NCBI GenBank assembly: GCA_910577665.1
Contig: CAJTOJ010000002.1
Span: 208,469 to 272,468 of the forward strand
Direction of reading: 5' to 3'
Origin: an uncultured Acetatifactor sp.
Lineage (GTDB): Bacteria > Bacillota > Clostridia > Lachnospirales > Lachnospiraceae
Length of the DNA: 64,000 nucleotides
The position numbers were made by a program, and so were the translations under genes. This document shows positions 35,723 to 45,800 of the stretch, in pieces. Each line of letters opens with the position of its first letter. Positions within the stretch are counted from its first letter, which is position 1. Under the pieces are notes generated by a model, which had not been told where the DNA came from, did no database searches, and saw only the letters and a list, made by a program, of their open reading frames with translations.

Positions 35723-36667
35723 TCAAATGCTTCTATGGACCATGATGTAACGGATTCTCTGCAGCCTGGTAGCCCCGTCCAGATAAGCAGCCTCATACAG
35801 GCTCTCATCCACACTTGTCAATGCAGCCAGATAAATGATGGTTCCCCAGCCAATCTCCTTCCAGATGTTACACAGAATATAGGTAAAAATCCACCAGCCA
35901 TTGTGGCTGAGGAAGGGAATCGGCCCTACTCCTATGCCCTCCAGCACCTTATTCACTGTGCCATTAGACATGTTGAACATATTCTGGGCAATTCCCGCCA
36001 CTACCACCCAGGAGATAAAATGTGGCAGGTAGAGCAGGGACTGGGATATCCGCTTAAATCTGACAGCCCGCAGCTCATTGAGCATCAGGGCCAGGCCAAT
36101 GGTCAGCGGAAAACTGGCCGCCAGAGTCGCCAGGTTCAGTATCAGGGTATTCCTGATAGAATTCCAGAACTGCTGGTTCTTCCAGATCTTAATAAAATTC
36201 TCCATCCCCACGAATTCGGAACCCAGTTCCAGCCAATTCGTATCATAAAAAGATTCCAGGCTCTGTTGTTTCGAACCAGAATCCCAGATTTTACCGGCTC
36301 CCAGGTCACACAGGTAGACGGAATACAAGGATTCGTTCCGGTTCACGGCCCTTGCCGCTTCCGCCATTACCTGCACCATATGCTCTGGTTTCTTGGTAGC
36401 GACATAATTCTGGAAACTGGTGCCATAGACCATTCCCACCAGATCCTGTTCCACAGAACTGACAATACATCTGTATGCCTCCTGCACTTCTGCCAGACAG
36501 CGCCGCTCCTTCTCCATCATATCCCCATGGTTTTTCTCCCTGATATCCCGGTACCACACGATCCCCATGATCATGGTTGGCACCAGAATGATCAGCAGAA
36601 AGCTCACCATCACCCGCACAAAGATATTCGTCCTGCTGTTCCCCCTCAATTTATCCTTTGCAGACAT
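35723..36667 (-). pseudogene. Chimeric remnant: sensor N-terminus fused in frame to a truncated ABC permease
   Basis: This 314-codon frame joins two unrelated pieces. Residues 1-150 are the membrane helix and extracytoplasmic start of a YesM-like histidine kinase or AraC-type sensor (FVRVMVSFLLIILVPTMIMG). From about residue 152 (FVGMENFIKIWKNQQFWNSI) it is an LplB-type carbohydrate ABC permease without its first helix. It reaches the EAA loop (EAAYLDGATRLQRIRYI) and then stops within six codons (MVHRSI), where the family continues with LP and two more helices. The junctions near 36210 and 35743 point to deletion events. Transcription is likely (AGAGAGG site intact), but function is doubtful. 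Confidence 0.8.
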
Positions 36668-36845
36668 TTTTAACCTCTCTATCTATATCTATTATCTATT
36701 AGTATGTCCTATATACTATCAAGATAAGAGATAACGCGAAATTCCAGCCCGGTCAAGCCAGTAACACAGAGAGTATAGGAAGTGAAAGAAACTGTATAGA
36801 AAATCCGCCCCTGGCCCGTCTGTCACATGGTATCCTGACATATTT

Positions 36846-37883
36846 TCACTCCTCCGGCACCAGCAGGATATCATGATTCACTGTCCGATAGAACAGGCGG
36901 CGAAGCTCCCCTGGATCCTTTGTCTGTGCCAGCGCCCACATGGCTTTGGTCACGGTGGCCTCCAGGGTCATGTCATAAGCCTCCATCAGATTGAAATCCT
37001 CCTTGATGACCTTCCCCACCCGGTAGATCTCCATGTCGCTGCCTTCATGTGTCACCTGGGTGGCCATAAGTACCATTTTTCCTGCATCCGTCCACCTGCG
37101 GATCTCCGCATAGAAGGGGATCTCTCCGTACTCCGGCAGTCCGCCCACGCCGAAAGACTCGATGATCACGCCATCGTAACAGGGAAAGAGCCGATGCAGC
37201 ACATCGCCGTCCATGCCTGGCAACAGCTTCAACAGCAGCACGCGTTCGTTCAGGCTGTGGTAAAACACAACCCTGTCCTGGGCATTACACCTGCCTTCTG
37301 CGTCCCTGTCTTCATGCTTATCATCTATATAAAAAAGAACCCGCCCATCCTGGATCACCGCCACAGAAGGGAAATTGATGCTGGAGAACGCATTGTAGCT
37401 CTTGGAACGCTCTTTCTTGGCCCTGGTTCCGGCAATGACATTACCGCCGAACACAATGTTTACTCCATGGGCCTTTTCGTGGGAGGCGAACCGCAGGCTG
37501 TCCATCAGGTTCGTGCGCGCATCTGTCACTGGCAGGTCAATGGGCTTCTGGGCTCCTGTGACCACAATGGGCTTCGCGGCATTCTGCACCAGGTAGGAAA
37601 GGGCCGCCGCCGTAAATGCCATGGTATCCGTACCATGACAGATGACAAAACCATCGTAGGCCCCATAGTGCTCCTCAATTACCGCCGCAAGCTTCAGCCA
37701 GTGCTCCCCGCAGACATTTGTACTGTCTAAATGAAAGGGCTGCACTACGTCCACTTGGCAGAAAGCCTGGTAGCCCTCTACATATTGCAGCAGATCCGCC
37801 GCCGCGATCTTGGGGGATAGCCCCTCTGTGGTATAGCCGGAGGCAATGGTTCCCCCGGTTGCAATGAGTAAAATTTTTTTCAT
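36846..37883 (-). CDS. ansA: L-asparaginase (type I, cytoplasmic)
   Basis: This 345-residue enzyme hydrolyses L-asparagine to aspartate and ammonia. Both active-site threonine motifs are present: IATGGTIASGYTTEGL (residues 7-22) and FVICHGTDTMAFTAAALSYL near residue 79. There is no signal peptide, so it is cytoplasmic. GGAGG lies 10 bases before the ATG. Three 14-base tandem repeats sit in the leader. Upstream 36668-36845 shows no gene. Confidence 0.92.
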   Translation of the reverse strand: MKKILLIATGGTIASGYTTEGLSPKIAAADLLQYVEGYQAFCQVDVVQPFHLDSTNVCGEHWLKLAAVIEEHYGAYDGFVICHGTDTMAFTAAALSYLVQNAAKPIVVTGAQKPIDLPVTDARTNLMDSLRFASHEKAHGVNIVFGGNVIAGTRAKKERSKSYNAFSSINFPSVAVIQDGRVLFYIDDKHEDRDAEGRCNAQDRVVFYHSLNERVLLLKLLPGMDGDVLHRLFPCYDGVIIESFGVGGLPEYGEIPFYAEIRRWTDAGKMVLMATQVTHEGSDMEIYRVGKVIKEDFNLMEAYDMTLEATVTKAMWALAQTKDPGELRRLFYRTVNHDILLVPEE

Positions 37884-37900
37884 GTCCGCAGTACCTCCGC

Positions 37901-37942
37901 CTGGTTTCTATATCCTGGTTTCTATATCCTGGTTTCCATATC
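37901..37942. repeat. Three 14-base tandem repeats upstream of ansA
   Basis: The unit CTGGTTTCTATATC is repeated exactly twice and a third time with one change (CTGGTTTCCATATC), 18 bases before the asparaginase start codon. Confidence 0.9.
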
Positions 37943-38018
37943 CCGATTGCAATACCACTGTAGCACAGAATCACTGTCACAGCAAGCCAGATCCTGACGC
38001 AGTCCACATCTGCCATTA

Positions 38019-40952
38019 TTACAGTTCACACCGCACCATCCTCTCAAGCTCCTCCACCGTCAGCTCCTGTACAGGGGCAAAGTCCTCTGATTCCAGGTAC
38101 CTGTATATGGCGTCCAGGAGAGCCCTGGCCTCTGGATACTGCTGCAGGTTCTGGAGACCCATGGAGGATAGCAGCACCTTGCCACCTCCACAGCGAAACT
38201 CCACAAGCTGGGCCATGGGACGTAGGAACGCATAGCTGTCCATCTCTGTGATGATGCATTCCATAGGCCTTGGCAGGATCACTGCCCGCTGTATGGCCAT
38301 GGGCCACCACTGCCAGTTGGTATGGGATTCTGTGGGAAACCTTGCGAAAAGGGGGTGCATCCTGTCAATCAGCTGTCCCATGCCGCCCTCCTGCTGCCGG
38401 AAAGTACCCACGGACCAGAAATCCGTGGTAAACTGCGCCTGGATTGAGAAAGGCAGGTATTCCTGGTTTGAGGGCGGTGCCAGATAGAGAATGCCGCCTG
38501 CCTCCAGTACCCTCTTTGCCTGTCCATCCAGTAGCCGGGCTTCGTGGACAGTAGCCGGGCAGCAGGGTGCCACCTTGGGATACACCCATACAGGGTAGGT
38601 ATTCTCTGTACGGCTCCCGGCTTCCCCGATCCATACCTTCAGATCCAGTCTAACAGGATGCTCCACAGGGCCAAGGGGGATCTGCAAGGTTCCGGCCAGG
38701 GTATGGGTCCCCCTTTGGCAGGTCACCTGGCCCAGGCAGCCTGTAGTCTGTTCTGCTCCATCCCTTCCCGCCCATGCCTCCCCGGCTCCCGGATCTGGCA
38801 GCATCTCCCCTGCCACGGAATCCCTGTCCCGGATCTCCTCCAGCACATATTCCAGCTTTCCAGCCAGATCCCCTTTCCCATAATTGGCCACCAGCACATC
38901 TGCCCGAAGTACTTCCCCTGCCGTGTAGGTATACTTCTCCAGCAGCACCAGCGGCAGGCAGTCCCGGAAAAAAGCCCGGAACCGCTCTGGCCTGGCAAAG
39001 GCATAGGGTTTTGGCTGCAGATGGGAATTCAGCATCCCCACCAGGGCCGTGCCCTGCCCCGGGAAATCCTGTAACCCCAGCAGGCTGATGCCGGACAGCT
39101 CCCTGGTGCGCATGGCGGCCTCCACTTCCTCCCGGTATCCCAGCAGGGAAAGCTCCCCTGTGGCTTCCACATACTCAGGCCAGACTTCCCACAGCCCGGC
39201 CTGCCTCACCCGCTCTTCCACCAGCTTCAGGTTCACCGGATCAGAGATCCCCTGGAACAGCTCCAGCTCCCCAAAATCCGGCAGCACCTCATACTGGCCC
39301 ACCTCAAAGCTGAACACAGGTTTCCCGTATTCCCTGCGGACCATCTCCATGCCTGCATCAAAATTGTGCTTTCCATCCGGGTATTCCCGATTGGGGTATC
39401 CTGTCATGCCCGCCGAAGTCCCCCTTAGCTGGGCCTCATGGCACTGGGTGGAAGTATAGAAATCACTGGCCGGATCACATCCCCTGTTCCCGTAGAAAAC
39501 ATTGGAGCCTATGGCATACAGCCTGGTGGAATCTAAGGTGCGGGCTATCTCCAGCAGTTCCTGCATCCGCCCTTCCCCTTTTTCAGAGGTATGCAACTCA
39601 TTCCCAAAGGTAAGCATCACAAAAGAAGGATGATTGGCAAGCATCCCCAGAATCCCCTCTAGCTCCTCCCCGTAATACCGTACACTCTCCTCCGATTCAA
39701 AGGCATCCCGGGGATTCCAGTGGGACAGTTCCGGCTGCATCAGCATCCCCAGCCTGTCCGCTGCCGCAAAAGCTGCCTCTGGCGGGCAATGGGAATGGAA
39801 ACGCATACAGTTGACGCCGTAGCTGCGATACCGCTTCAGAATCTCTTCCCAGGCTACCTCCTCCATGGGGGCATGGCCTGTCTCCGGGAACTCACAGCAG
39901 TTGGCCTCTCCCCGCAAAAAGAGGGTCCGGCCGTTCAAGGCCAGCCTGCCGCTGCCATTGTCCCCGAAGGTGCGGATCCCAAAAGAAACTGTCTTGCGGC
40001 CTACGACCACGTTCTGCGCCGGATCCTGGCTGCTCCTGTCACACAGAATGGCATGCATCTCATAGAGATTCCCCTGCTCTTCGTCCCAGAGCCGCACATC
40101 ACTTGCCAGGGACAGCTTCCCGCTCTCCAGCCAGACCACTGACGTTGCAGGCCCCTCCTTCTGGCTGTCAGCACGCCAGGCATGATGCTCTGGCATCTGC
40201 CCCATGCCTTTCCAGCCCTCTGCACCTGCCGGACTTCCTGCCCTTTGCCCAATCTCCACCGGAATCTCCACTGCTTCCCGCAAAGCCTCCGACTCCAGAC
40301 GCAGCATCCCCTGAAAAGGTTCCGTCCCGCATACCGCTGCCCTGACCTGCAGATACCCTTCCCCTTTTCCCTCTGCCAGCCTGGGATATACCTGGAGGGA
40401 CCGGATGTACGTCCTCTCCTCCAGGCGCAGGCGCAGATACCCCAGCACCCCGTTCCAATTGGTCTGGGTCTCATCGGTAGCCGCCGAGGAATACAGGATC
40501 GCTTCCCCAGGCAGACCCGGATAGCTGTTGTCCGAAAGCAACGTCAGCTCATGTTCCCCTGGATCCGTCCCTGTCAGTTCAAACACATAAGGACTGCTGA
40601 TGCTGGCAGGTCTAAGAGCCGGGATCTCCCTGCCATCCACCAGAAGGCGTAACACCCTGGCCCGCTCCGCCTCCAGGAAAACCCGTTTCCCCTCGGGCAT
40701 CTTAAGATGCACCCGCCGGGTAAACCGAGCTTCCCCCTGGTAAGTATAGCGCCGGGTAAACCGGGTGGCAATGGGGGCTTCCTCCTTGAAATTCTCCCCT
40801 CCATTCCCCAGCCCTGCATCCGGGTGCCACTGGTTCATCCCCAGATCCTTATGGCCTATCCGATTCTCATCCAGGGTGCCTGGCAGACAGGCTTCCCCTG
40901 TGGTGCCATCTGCCAGCTGTACTTTCCACATACCCTCCAGAGATACATACAT
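38019..40952 (-). CDS. Glycoside hydrolase family 2 enzyme
   Basis: This 977-residue cytoplasmic glycosidase has an N-terminal jelly-roll sugar-binding domain, an Ig-like domain (KTVSFGIRTF at its end) and a TIM barrel (LFLRGEANCCEFPETGHAPM onward). The acid/base is the Glu of FGNELH (about 452), and the likely nucleophile is the Glu of FSFEVGQYE (about 550). A beta-rich C-terminal extension of about 300 residues follows. The substrate cannot be read; beta-galactosidase or beta-glucuronidase-like activity is possible. The start at 40952 (MYVSLEGMWKVQL) is preferred because GGGAGGAA lies 9-10 bases upstream; the frame opens at 40988. Confidence 0.85.
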   Translation of the reverse strand: MYVSLEGMWKVQLADGTTGEACLPGTLDENRIGHKDLGMNQWHPDAGLGNGGENFKEEAPIATRFTRRYTYQGEARFTRRVHLKMPEGKRVFLEAERARVLRLLVDGREIPALRPASISSPYVFELTGTDPGEHELTLLSDNSYPGLPGEAILYSSAATDETQTNWNGVLGYLRLRLEERTYIRSLQVYPRLAEGKGEGYLQVRAAVCGTEPFQGMLRLESEALREAVEIPVEIGQRAGSPAGAEGWKGMGQMPEHHAWRADSQKEGPATSVVWLESGKLSLASDVRLWDEEQGNLYEMHAILCDRSSQDPAQNVVVGRKTVSFGIRTFGDNGSGRLALNGRTLFLRGEANCCEFPETGHAPMEEVAWEEILKRYRSYGVNCMRFHSHCPPEAAFAAADRLGMLMQPELSHWNPRDAFESEESVRYYGEELEGILGMLANHPSFVMLTFGNELHTSEKGEGRMQELLEIARTLDSTRLYAIGSNVFYGNRGCDPASDFYTSTQCHEAQLRGTSAGMTGYPNREYPDGKHNFDAGMEMVRREYGKPVFSFEVGQYEVLPDFGELELFQGISDPVNLKLVEERVRQAGLWEVWPEYVEATGELSLLGYREEVEAAMRTRELSGISLLGLQDFPGQGTALVGMLNSHLQPKPYAFARPERFRAFFRDCLPLVLLEKYTYTAGEVLRADVLVANYGKGDLAGKLEYVLEEIRDRDSVAGEMLPDPGAGEAWAGRDGAEQTTGCLGQVTCQRGTHTLAGTLQIPLGPVEHPVRLDLKVWIGEAGSRTENTYPVWVYPKVAPCCPATVHEARLLDGQAKRVLEAGGILYLAPPSNQEYLPFSIQAQFTTDFWSVGTFRQQEGGMGQLIDRMHPLFARFPTESHTNWQWWPMAIQRAVILPRPMECIITEMDSYAFLRPMAQLVEFRCGGGKVLLSSMGLQNLQQYPEARALLDAIYRYLESEDFAPVQELTVEELERMVRCEL

Positions 40953-41087
40953 AAAACGGTTCCTCCCACATGGTATTTTTGTTTTCAAATTCTATTATAA
41001 TACCTTCCGGAGAAAAATCCATTTGATTTCTTGCGCATTTATATACAAAAATGATAGTCCGTTCAGCCCATCTTACCCTGTCTCTTC

Positions 41088-42218
41088 TTACCCCAGTTTC
41101 CCCGCAAAATCCGCCATGGCCTCGGATATCTTGATCTGCTGGGGGCATACCTTCTCACAACTCCTGCAGCCGATGCAGGCTGATGGCTGTTTTTCCGGCA
41201 CAACGGCCATCAGTGCCATGGGCGCCAGGAATCCCCCGCCTGTGAAGCAATGCTCATTGTACAGTGCCAGAAGTTCCGGTATATCCAATTTCTTCGGACA
41301 ATGGGTGGTGCAATACCGGCAGGCTGTACAGGGCAGGGCGATCTTCCCTACCATGTCCCCGGCGATATCCAGCAGGGCATCCCACTCCTGCTGATCCAGG
41401 GGCTTCTCCTGGCTGAAAGTGGCAATGTTCTCCCGCATCTGCCCGCCATTGGACATGCCGGAAAGAGTTACTACCACCTGGGGAATGGACTGCAGGAAGC
41501 GGAAGGCCCAGGCCGGTATGGTCTCATCTGGCCGCAGGCTCCTGCACTTTGCGGCATATTCTTCCTCCATGGAGGCCAGCTTTCCACCCCGCAGGGGTTC
41601 CATCACCCACACGGGAATGCCATATTCAGCCAGCAGCTCCACCTTCTCCTTTGCACCTTGAAAGAACCAGTCCAGATAGTTCAACTGTATCTGGCAAAAT
41701 TCCATATCTTTCCCATAGGCTTCCAGGAACCGCTTCATCACCGGCACACTGCCATGGGCAGAGAAACCCAGATGCCGGATCCGTCCCTTTTTCTTCTGCT
41801 CCATCAGATAGGCATGGATCCTGTATTTCTCATCCAGGTACTCATTGATATTCATCTCACATACATTATGGAAGAGATAAAAATCAAAATAGTCCACCCC
41901 GCATTTTAGAAGCTGCTTCTCAAAAATCTCCTCCACCCTGCCCATGTTGGAAAGGTCATACCCGGGGAACTTCGTGGCCAGATAATATTGCTGTCTGGGA
42001 TATTTCCCCAACGCCCTGCCCATCACTTCCTCTGAATGCCCGTCATGATAGCCCCATGCCGTATCATAATAATTCACCCCCTGCTCCATGGCATAGTCCA
42101 CCATCTTCTGTGCCGCAGGCTCATCAATCCTGCCATCGTCCCCATCCAGCACGGGCAGGCGCATAGCCCCCATCCCCAATGCGGAAAGCTCCAGATCCCG
42201 GAATTTCTTGTAAATCAT
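41088..42218 (-). CDS. Aldo/keto reductase with C-terminal 4Fe-4S ferredoxin domain
   Basis: This 376-residue enzyme has an aldo/keto reductase barrel (NYYDTAWGYHDGHSEEVMGR with the catalytic Asp and Tyr, and GFSAHG). It is followed by two cysteine clusters, CTACRYCTTHCP (about 298) and CIGCRSCEKVCP (about 348), for iron-sulfur centres. This architecture is common in anaerobes. It follows the MerR gene by 35 bases and should share its promoter. Substrate unknown; an aldehyde is a reasonable guess because the regulator looks AdhR-like. Confidence 0.9.
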   Translation of the reverse strand: MIYKKFRDLELSALGMGAMRLPVLDGDDGRIDEPAAQKMVDYAMEQGVNYYDTAWGYHDGHSEEVMGRALGKYPRQQYYLATKFPGYDLSNMGRVEEIFEKQLLKCGVDYFDFYLFHNVCEMNINEYLDEKYRIHAYLMEQKKKGRIRHLGFSAHGSVPVMKRFLEAYGKDMEFCQIQLNYLDWFFQGAKEKVELLAEYGIPVWVMEPLRGGKLASMEEEYAAKCRSLRPDETIPAWAFRFLQSIPQVVVTLSGMSNGGQMRENIATFSQEKPLDQQEWDALLDIAGDMVGKIALPCTACRYCTTHCPKKLDIPELLALYNEHCFTGGGFLAPMALMAVVPEKQPSACIGCRSCEKVCPQQIKISEAMADFAGKLG

Positions 42219-42253
42219 GATGTCGTTCTCCTTTCTGCTCTTACGTTTCTATG

Positions 42254-42658
42254 TCAATTTTTACCCGGCCTGTCGCCCGGTTCCTCATCCCATACCAGTC
42301 TGCCGCTTTCCACCGCCTTCTCATAACGGCCGATCTTGTACTCCAGCCTCTCCAGCATGGTATCAATCTGCTGCCGCTGGCTGGTCAGTACCTGGTACTG
42401 ATCCTTCAGAAGCTGTAGCCTGTCCGGTATGGTGTCCTCTCCCTGCTGGCACAGTTCCACATACCTGCGGATACTCTCTATAGGGAGACCTGCCCCCCTC
42501 ATACACAGGACCAGACGGATCCAGTCCAGATCCTCCTTCCCATAGTCCCGGTTCCCCGCCGCCGTCCTGGCCACCGCCGGGATCATTCCCACCCGCTCAT
42601 AGTAGCGCAGGGTATCCTGGGAAATTCCGTATTGTCCACTTACCTCTTTGATGGTCAT
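42254..42658 (-). CDS. MerR-family transcriptional regulator
   Basis: This 134-residue regulator has an N-terminal MerR helix-turn-helix (TIKEVSGQYGISQDTLRYYE, then RVGMIPAVART) and a coiled-coil dimerisation region. No metal-binding cysteine pair is seen at the C-terminus; the single Cys at about residue 52 resembles AdhR-type aldehyde sensors. Its promoter has the 19-base spacer typical of MerR activation, so autoregulation is expected. Confidence 0.9.
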   Translation of the reverse strand: MTIKEVSGQYGISQDTLRYYERVGMIPAVARTAAGNRDYGKEDLDWIRLVLCMRGAGLPIESIRRYVELCQQGEDTIPDRLQLLKDQYQVLTSQRQQIDTMLERLEYKIGRYEKAVESGRLVWDEEPGDRPGKN

Positions 42659-42721
42659 GTCCCATTCTTCCTTTCCGGTCTCTTCTTTTTTCGCGTGTTG
42701 CTTGTTCTTTTCCCTATTTGT

Positions 42722-42752
42722 ATTCTAAACTCTGGAGTTTACTCTAAGTCAA
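42722..42752 (-). promoter_or_regulatory. MerR-type promoter with 19-base spacer
   Basis: On the minus strand TTGACT (42747-42752) and TAGAAT (42722-42727) are separated by 19 bases containing the perfect dyad TAAACTC-CA-GAGTTTA (42726-42741). The long spacer plus centred dyad is the MerR activation signature. Confidence 0.85.
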
Positions 42753-42760
42753 GCAGAAAA

Positions 42761-42833
42761 ACAAAAAACAACTCTACAGTTTTATTTTCTGTTACTGTGA
42801 ACGGAAGGAACAGTAACTATTCTCCCTGTAGAG
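42761..42833 (-). terminator. Two-tier hairpin terminator after the M56 gene
   Basis: The outer arms CTCTACAG/CTGTAGAG enclose an inner hairpin GTTACTGT/ACAGTAAC, followed on the minus strand by a T-rich run (TTGTTTTTTGTTTTT). The inner hairpin shares the GTTACTGT core with the repeat elements at 30.4 and 46.8 kb. Confidence 0.7.
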
Positions 42834-42874
42834 CTGCTCTTTTTGATAATCGGTCTATCCCTTGACCTTGCCTT

Positions 42875-45800
42875 TTAATCTACCATATTCAGTCCTTCAA
42901 ATACCTCCATATAGTCCAGTCCCATCCCCGGAAGCTCCACTCCACCCGGATCTACCTGGAACCATCCGCCCCTTTTGTCCTCCCCCTCCACATAGATCCA
43001 CTGGAAGCTATCGTCTGTCTTCAGAAACCGCACCTTCTGGGGCTTCAAGACAACACGGACCGGTGATGTGTCTGCTGGCTTTTCATGAACGGGAAGTTCC
43101 GTCAGAAGCCTTATCTCATTGAGGCTACAGAAATCATATGTCTCCTGGATGACTTGTTCCAGGCGGCCATCCCTGCCCACCTGCCACACCGTTTCCACCC
43201 AGTCTGTCTGAAGCACATCCTGCCTCTGTGTTCCACAGATCCTGCCCTTTTCCAGGATACAGCTTCTGATATCCGCCCCGAAGCTGCCCACAGACACAAG
43301 CTCCCCCTCCCGGTACGCATACAGAGTAGTCCGCGGATCCCCGCTTGGCCCGTCCTCATACAGAGCCAGCAGGATCTCCTTGCCGTCCAGGCTGCACGCC
43401 CAGATTCCATTGTACAGGTTCTCCACACTTCCTGTCACCTGGCTCTCTCCTGCCTGGAACAGATAGTTGTCATAAGGTCCCTCCCGGATCTCCTCCACAT
43501 CCGGATTCCTGGAAAGAGTGATCTTCTCTGCCCTGCCGTCCCCGTCCAGATCCACATAAGTATAGGTCTCTGTCATGGCCCGGTTTCCCAGTTCCAGCAG
43601 GCGTCCCGGATGTCCCAGAAGGCGCTGCCTCACATCTCTTCCATAGGCGTCCTGTCCCCCTTCCTTTAGTCCTGCCACCGGAAATCCTTTCCACATAGGG
43701 CCTGCTGTCAGATTGGTGGCACCTGTATTGATAAGGGGCATGGCATAGGATTCCTCTTCCCCGTACAGATGGAGAAACCCACCATAAACTGAGATCCACC
43801 GGGCTGGCAACAATCCGCCCCGCACTTCCTCCGGAACCCGCAGGGTCTCCCCGTCAAACTCCCCTGTGCGCACATCCAGTATACCGATGGTATCCGGATC
43901 ATAGTCCAGATCACCCTCCTGATACCGGGAATCCGCCCAGAAATACATCAGACCATCCTGCAATGTCCAGATCGTATCCGGTGCCACATAGTGAGGATAG
44001 ATACAGGTCAGCTCATTGTCCCGGTCCACCCTGTAGATGCCATACTGGCTGGTCTGGATATAGAAAGGCTCTTTCGCTGCCCATCCAAAATATTCAGCCA
44101 CAGCGGAATCCGTCTCCTCCACTGTCCTGTAGACCTGTCTAACCATTCCGCTGTCCCCTATGGCCCAGAGGCTGGTGCTCCCCTCCACCAGCTCCATGGG
44201 AATCTCCACGGTGGAGCCATCCTGGGAAAATGTATACGATACCACTGCCTGGCTTCCCTCCCGGGAATTCTGCTGTAGCAACTTCCTCCAGGGTTCCTCC
44301 TCTTCTGCCTTTGCAGGGATCAAACGGACCTTCCCCTCCCCAGCCCCCAGATGCAGCAGACAGACAGCTGCTGTCACCGGATCCGTGTACGCCTTGTAGG
44401 CTTCCGGATTCGTTCCCTCTGCCAGATGCCGGAAAAGTGCCTGGTAAAAGAATGTGCTATAGCCTGTATTCTCCCATCCAAAATCATATGCTCCCTCCTG
44501 TCCGTAGAGGGCTTCAAATTGTTCCTTGTTCTCTATGGTATAATACTCCGCCAGCTTCTGGTGCTCCACATAGTAGAGATCTCCTTCCCGGACCAGATCC
44601 ACCGTCTCATCCACAATATAGATCTCCGGCACAGAAGTATCCATATAATAGCGGATGATGGCACTGCCGCTCCCCTCCTGGTAATAAACCGCATACCCGC
44701 TGTTCCAGGGCCATGGACTGGACTGGCCAAAGGTAATCTCTCCTGCCCTTTGTCCCCCTACCATATCCCAGGTTAAGAACCTCTCCTTATCATGAGCCAG
44801 TGCCAGAAGCGTCTCCCCGTCCCTGTCCACAAAAGCCTGGGCCCAGCGATCCAGTACCTTCCCGGCACTTTCCTGGCAGTCTGTCAGTTCCTGCCAGTTC
44901 CTCACACCCGACCCGGCATCCTGGCCCGCTTCTGTCGCGGAATCTGTCTCCTGGTCTGCTTCCATACGCCCCCGGTCTGTGTCGGCTTCCTCTCCGTCTT
45001 TCCCCAAAAGAGCTCCCTGTGTCTGTCCTGTGTCACTTCCGCTGGCGGGATTCTCTTCTCCCTGCACCCTGGTAGTAAACAGCATACCACCTGCCAATAC
45101 CAGAACCAGGATCCCGCTCAATACCCCCAGACGCTTTGTCTTCTGATAGGAAAGTACATTTTTCACCCGTTGCTTTACCCCGTTTGCCCCAAAAGTCAGA
45201 GGTGTCAGGGCCATTCCCTGTTTCCCTGTGGCAAAATCCAGCAGAGATTGGGAATAGCTACGCTTAATATCCACTCCCATAAGACGGATTACCTTCTCAT
45301 CACATGACATTTCCATGTCCCTGCCCAGAAAGAAAAAGGCTGTCCATACAAACGGATTGTACCAATGCATGGCTGTGAGCAGAAAAGCCAGGTTTTTTAC
45401 CAGATAATCCCTCCTGCGGATATGAACCTGCTCATGGCAGAGAATATACGCCTGCCGGGCCTGCCCAAGACCTGCCGGCAGATAGATCCTGGGCCGGACC
45501 AGCCCCAGGGTAAATGGTGCACTGATCCGGTCACTGATATAGACATTCCCGCCCTGGTGCATAGCCTTTTTCAGCTTCCGGCGCACCTGGAGCAGTTCCA
45601 TGCCATTCCACCCCAGAATTCCCAGAAAACCCAGCATCCAGATTCCAAAAAGCACCCCTGCAGCCCCTTCTCCCGGCCTGGCTGCGCCATCTTCCGGGGC
45701 CTTCCCCTGCAGGAAACCCTTTCCTGGAAGGGCACCGGCTCCCTGCTCCTCTTCCATCCCCTGGAAGCCTACAATCCCCGGAAATTCCCTGGCTCCTGCC

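Noticed and set aside
38723..40474. Arg/Trp-rich minus-strand frames inside the GH2 gene
   Set aside because: They are out-of-frame shadows; the GH2 frame is complete with catalytic motifs.
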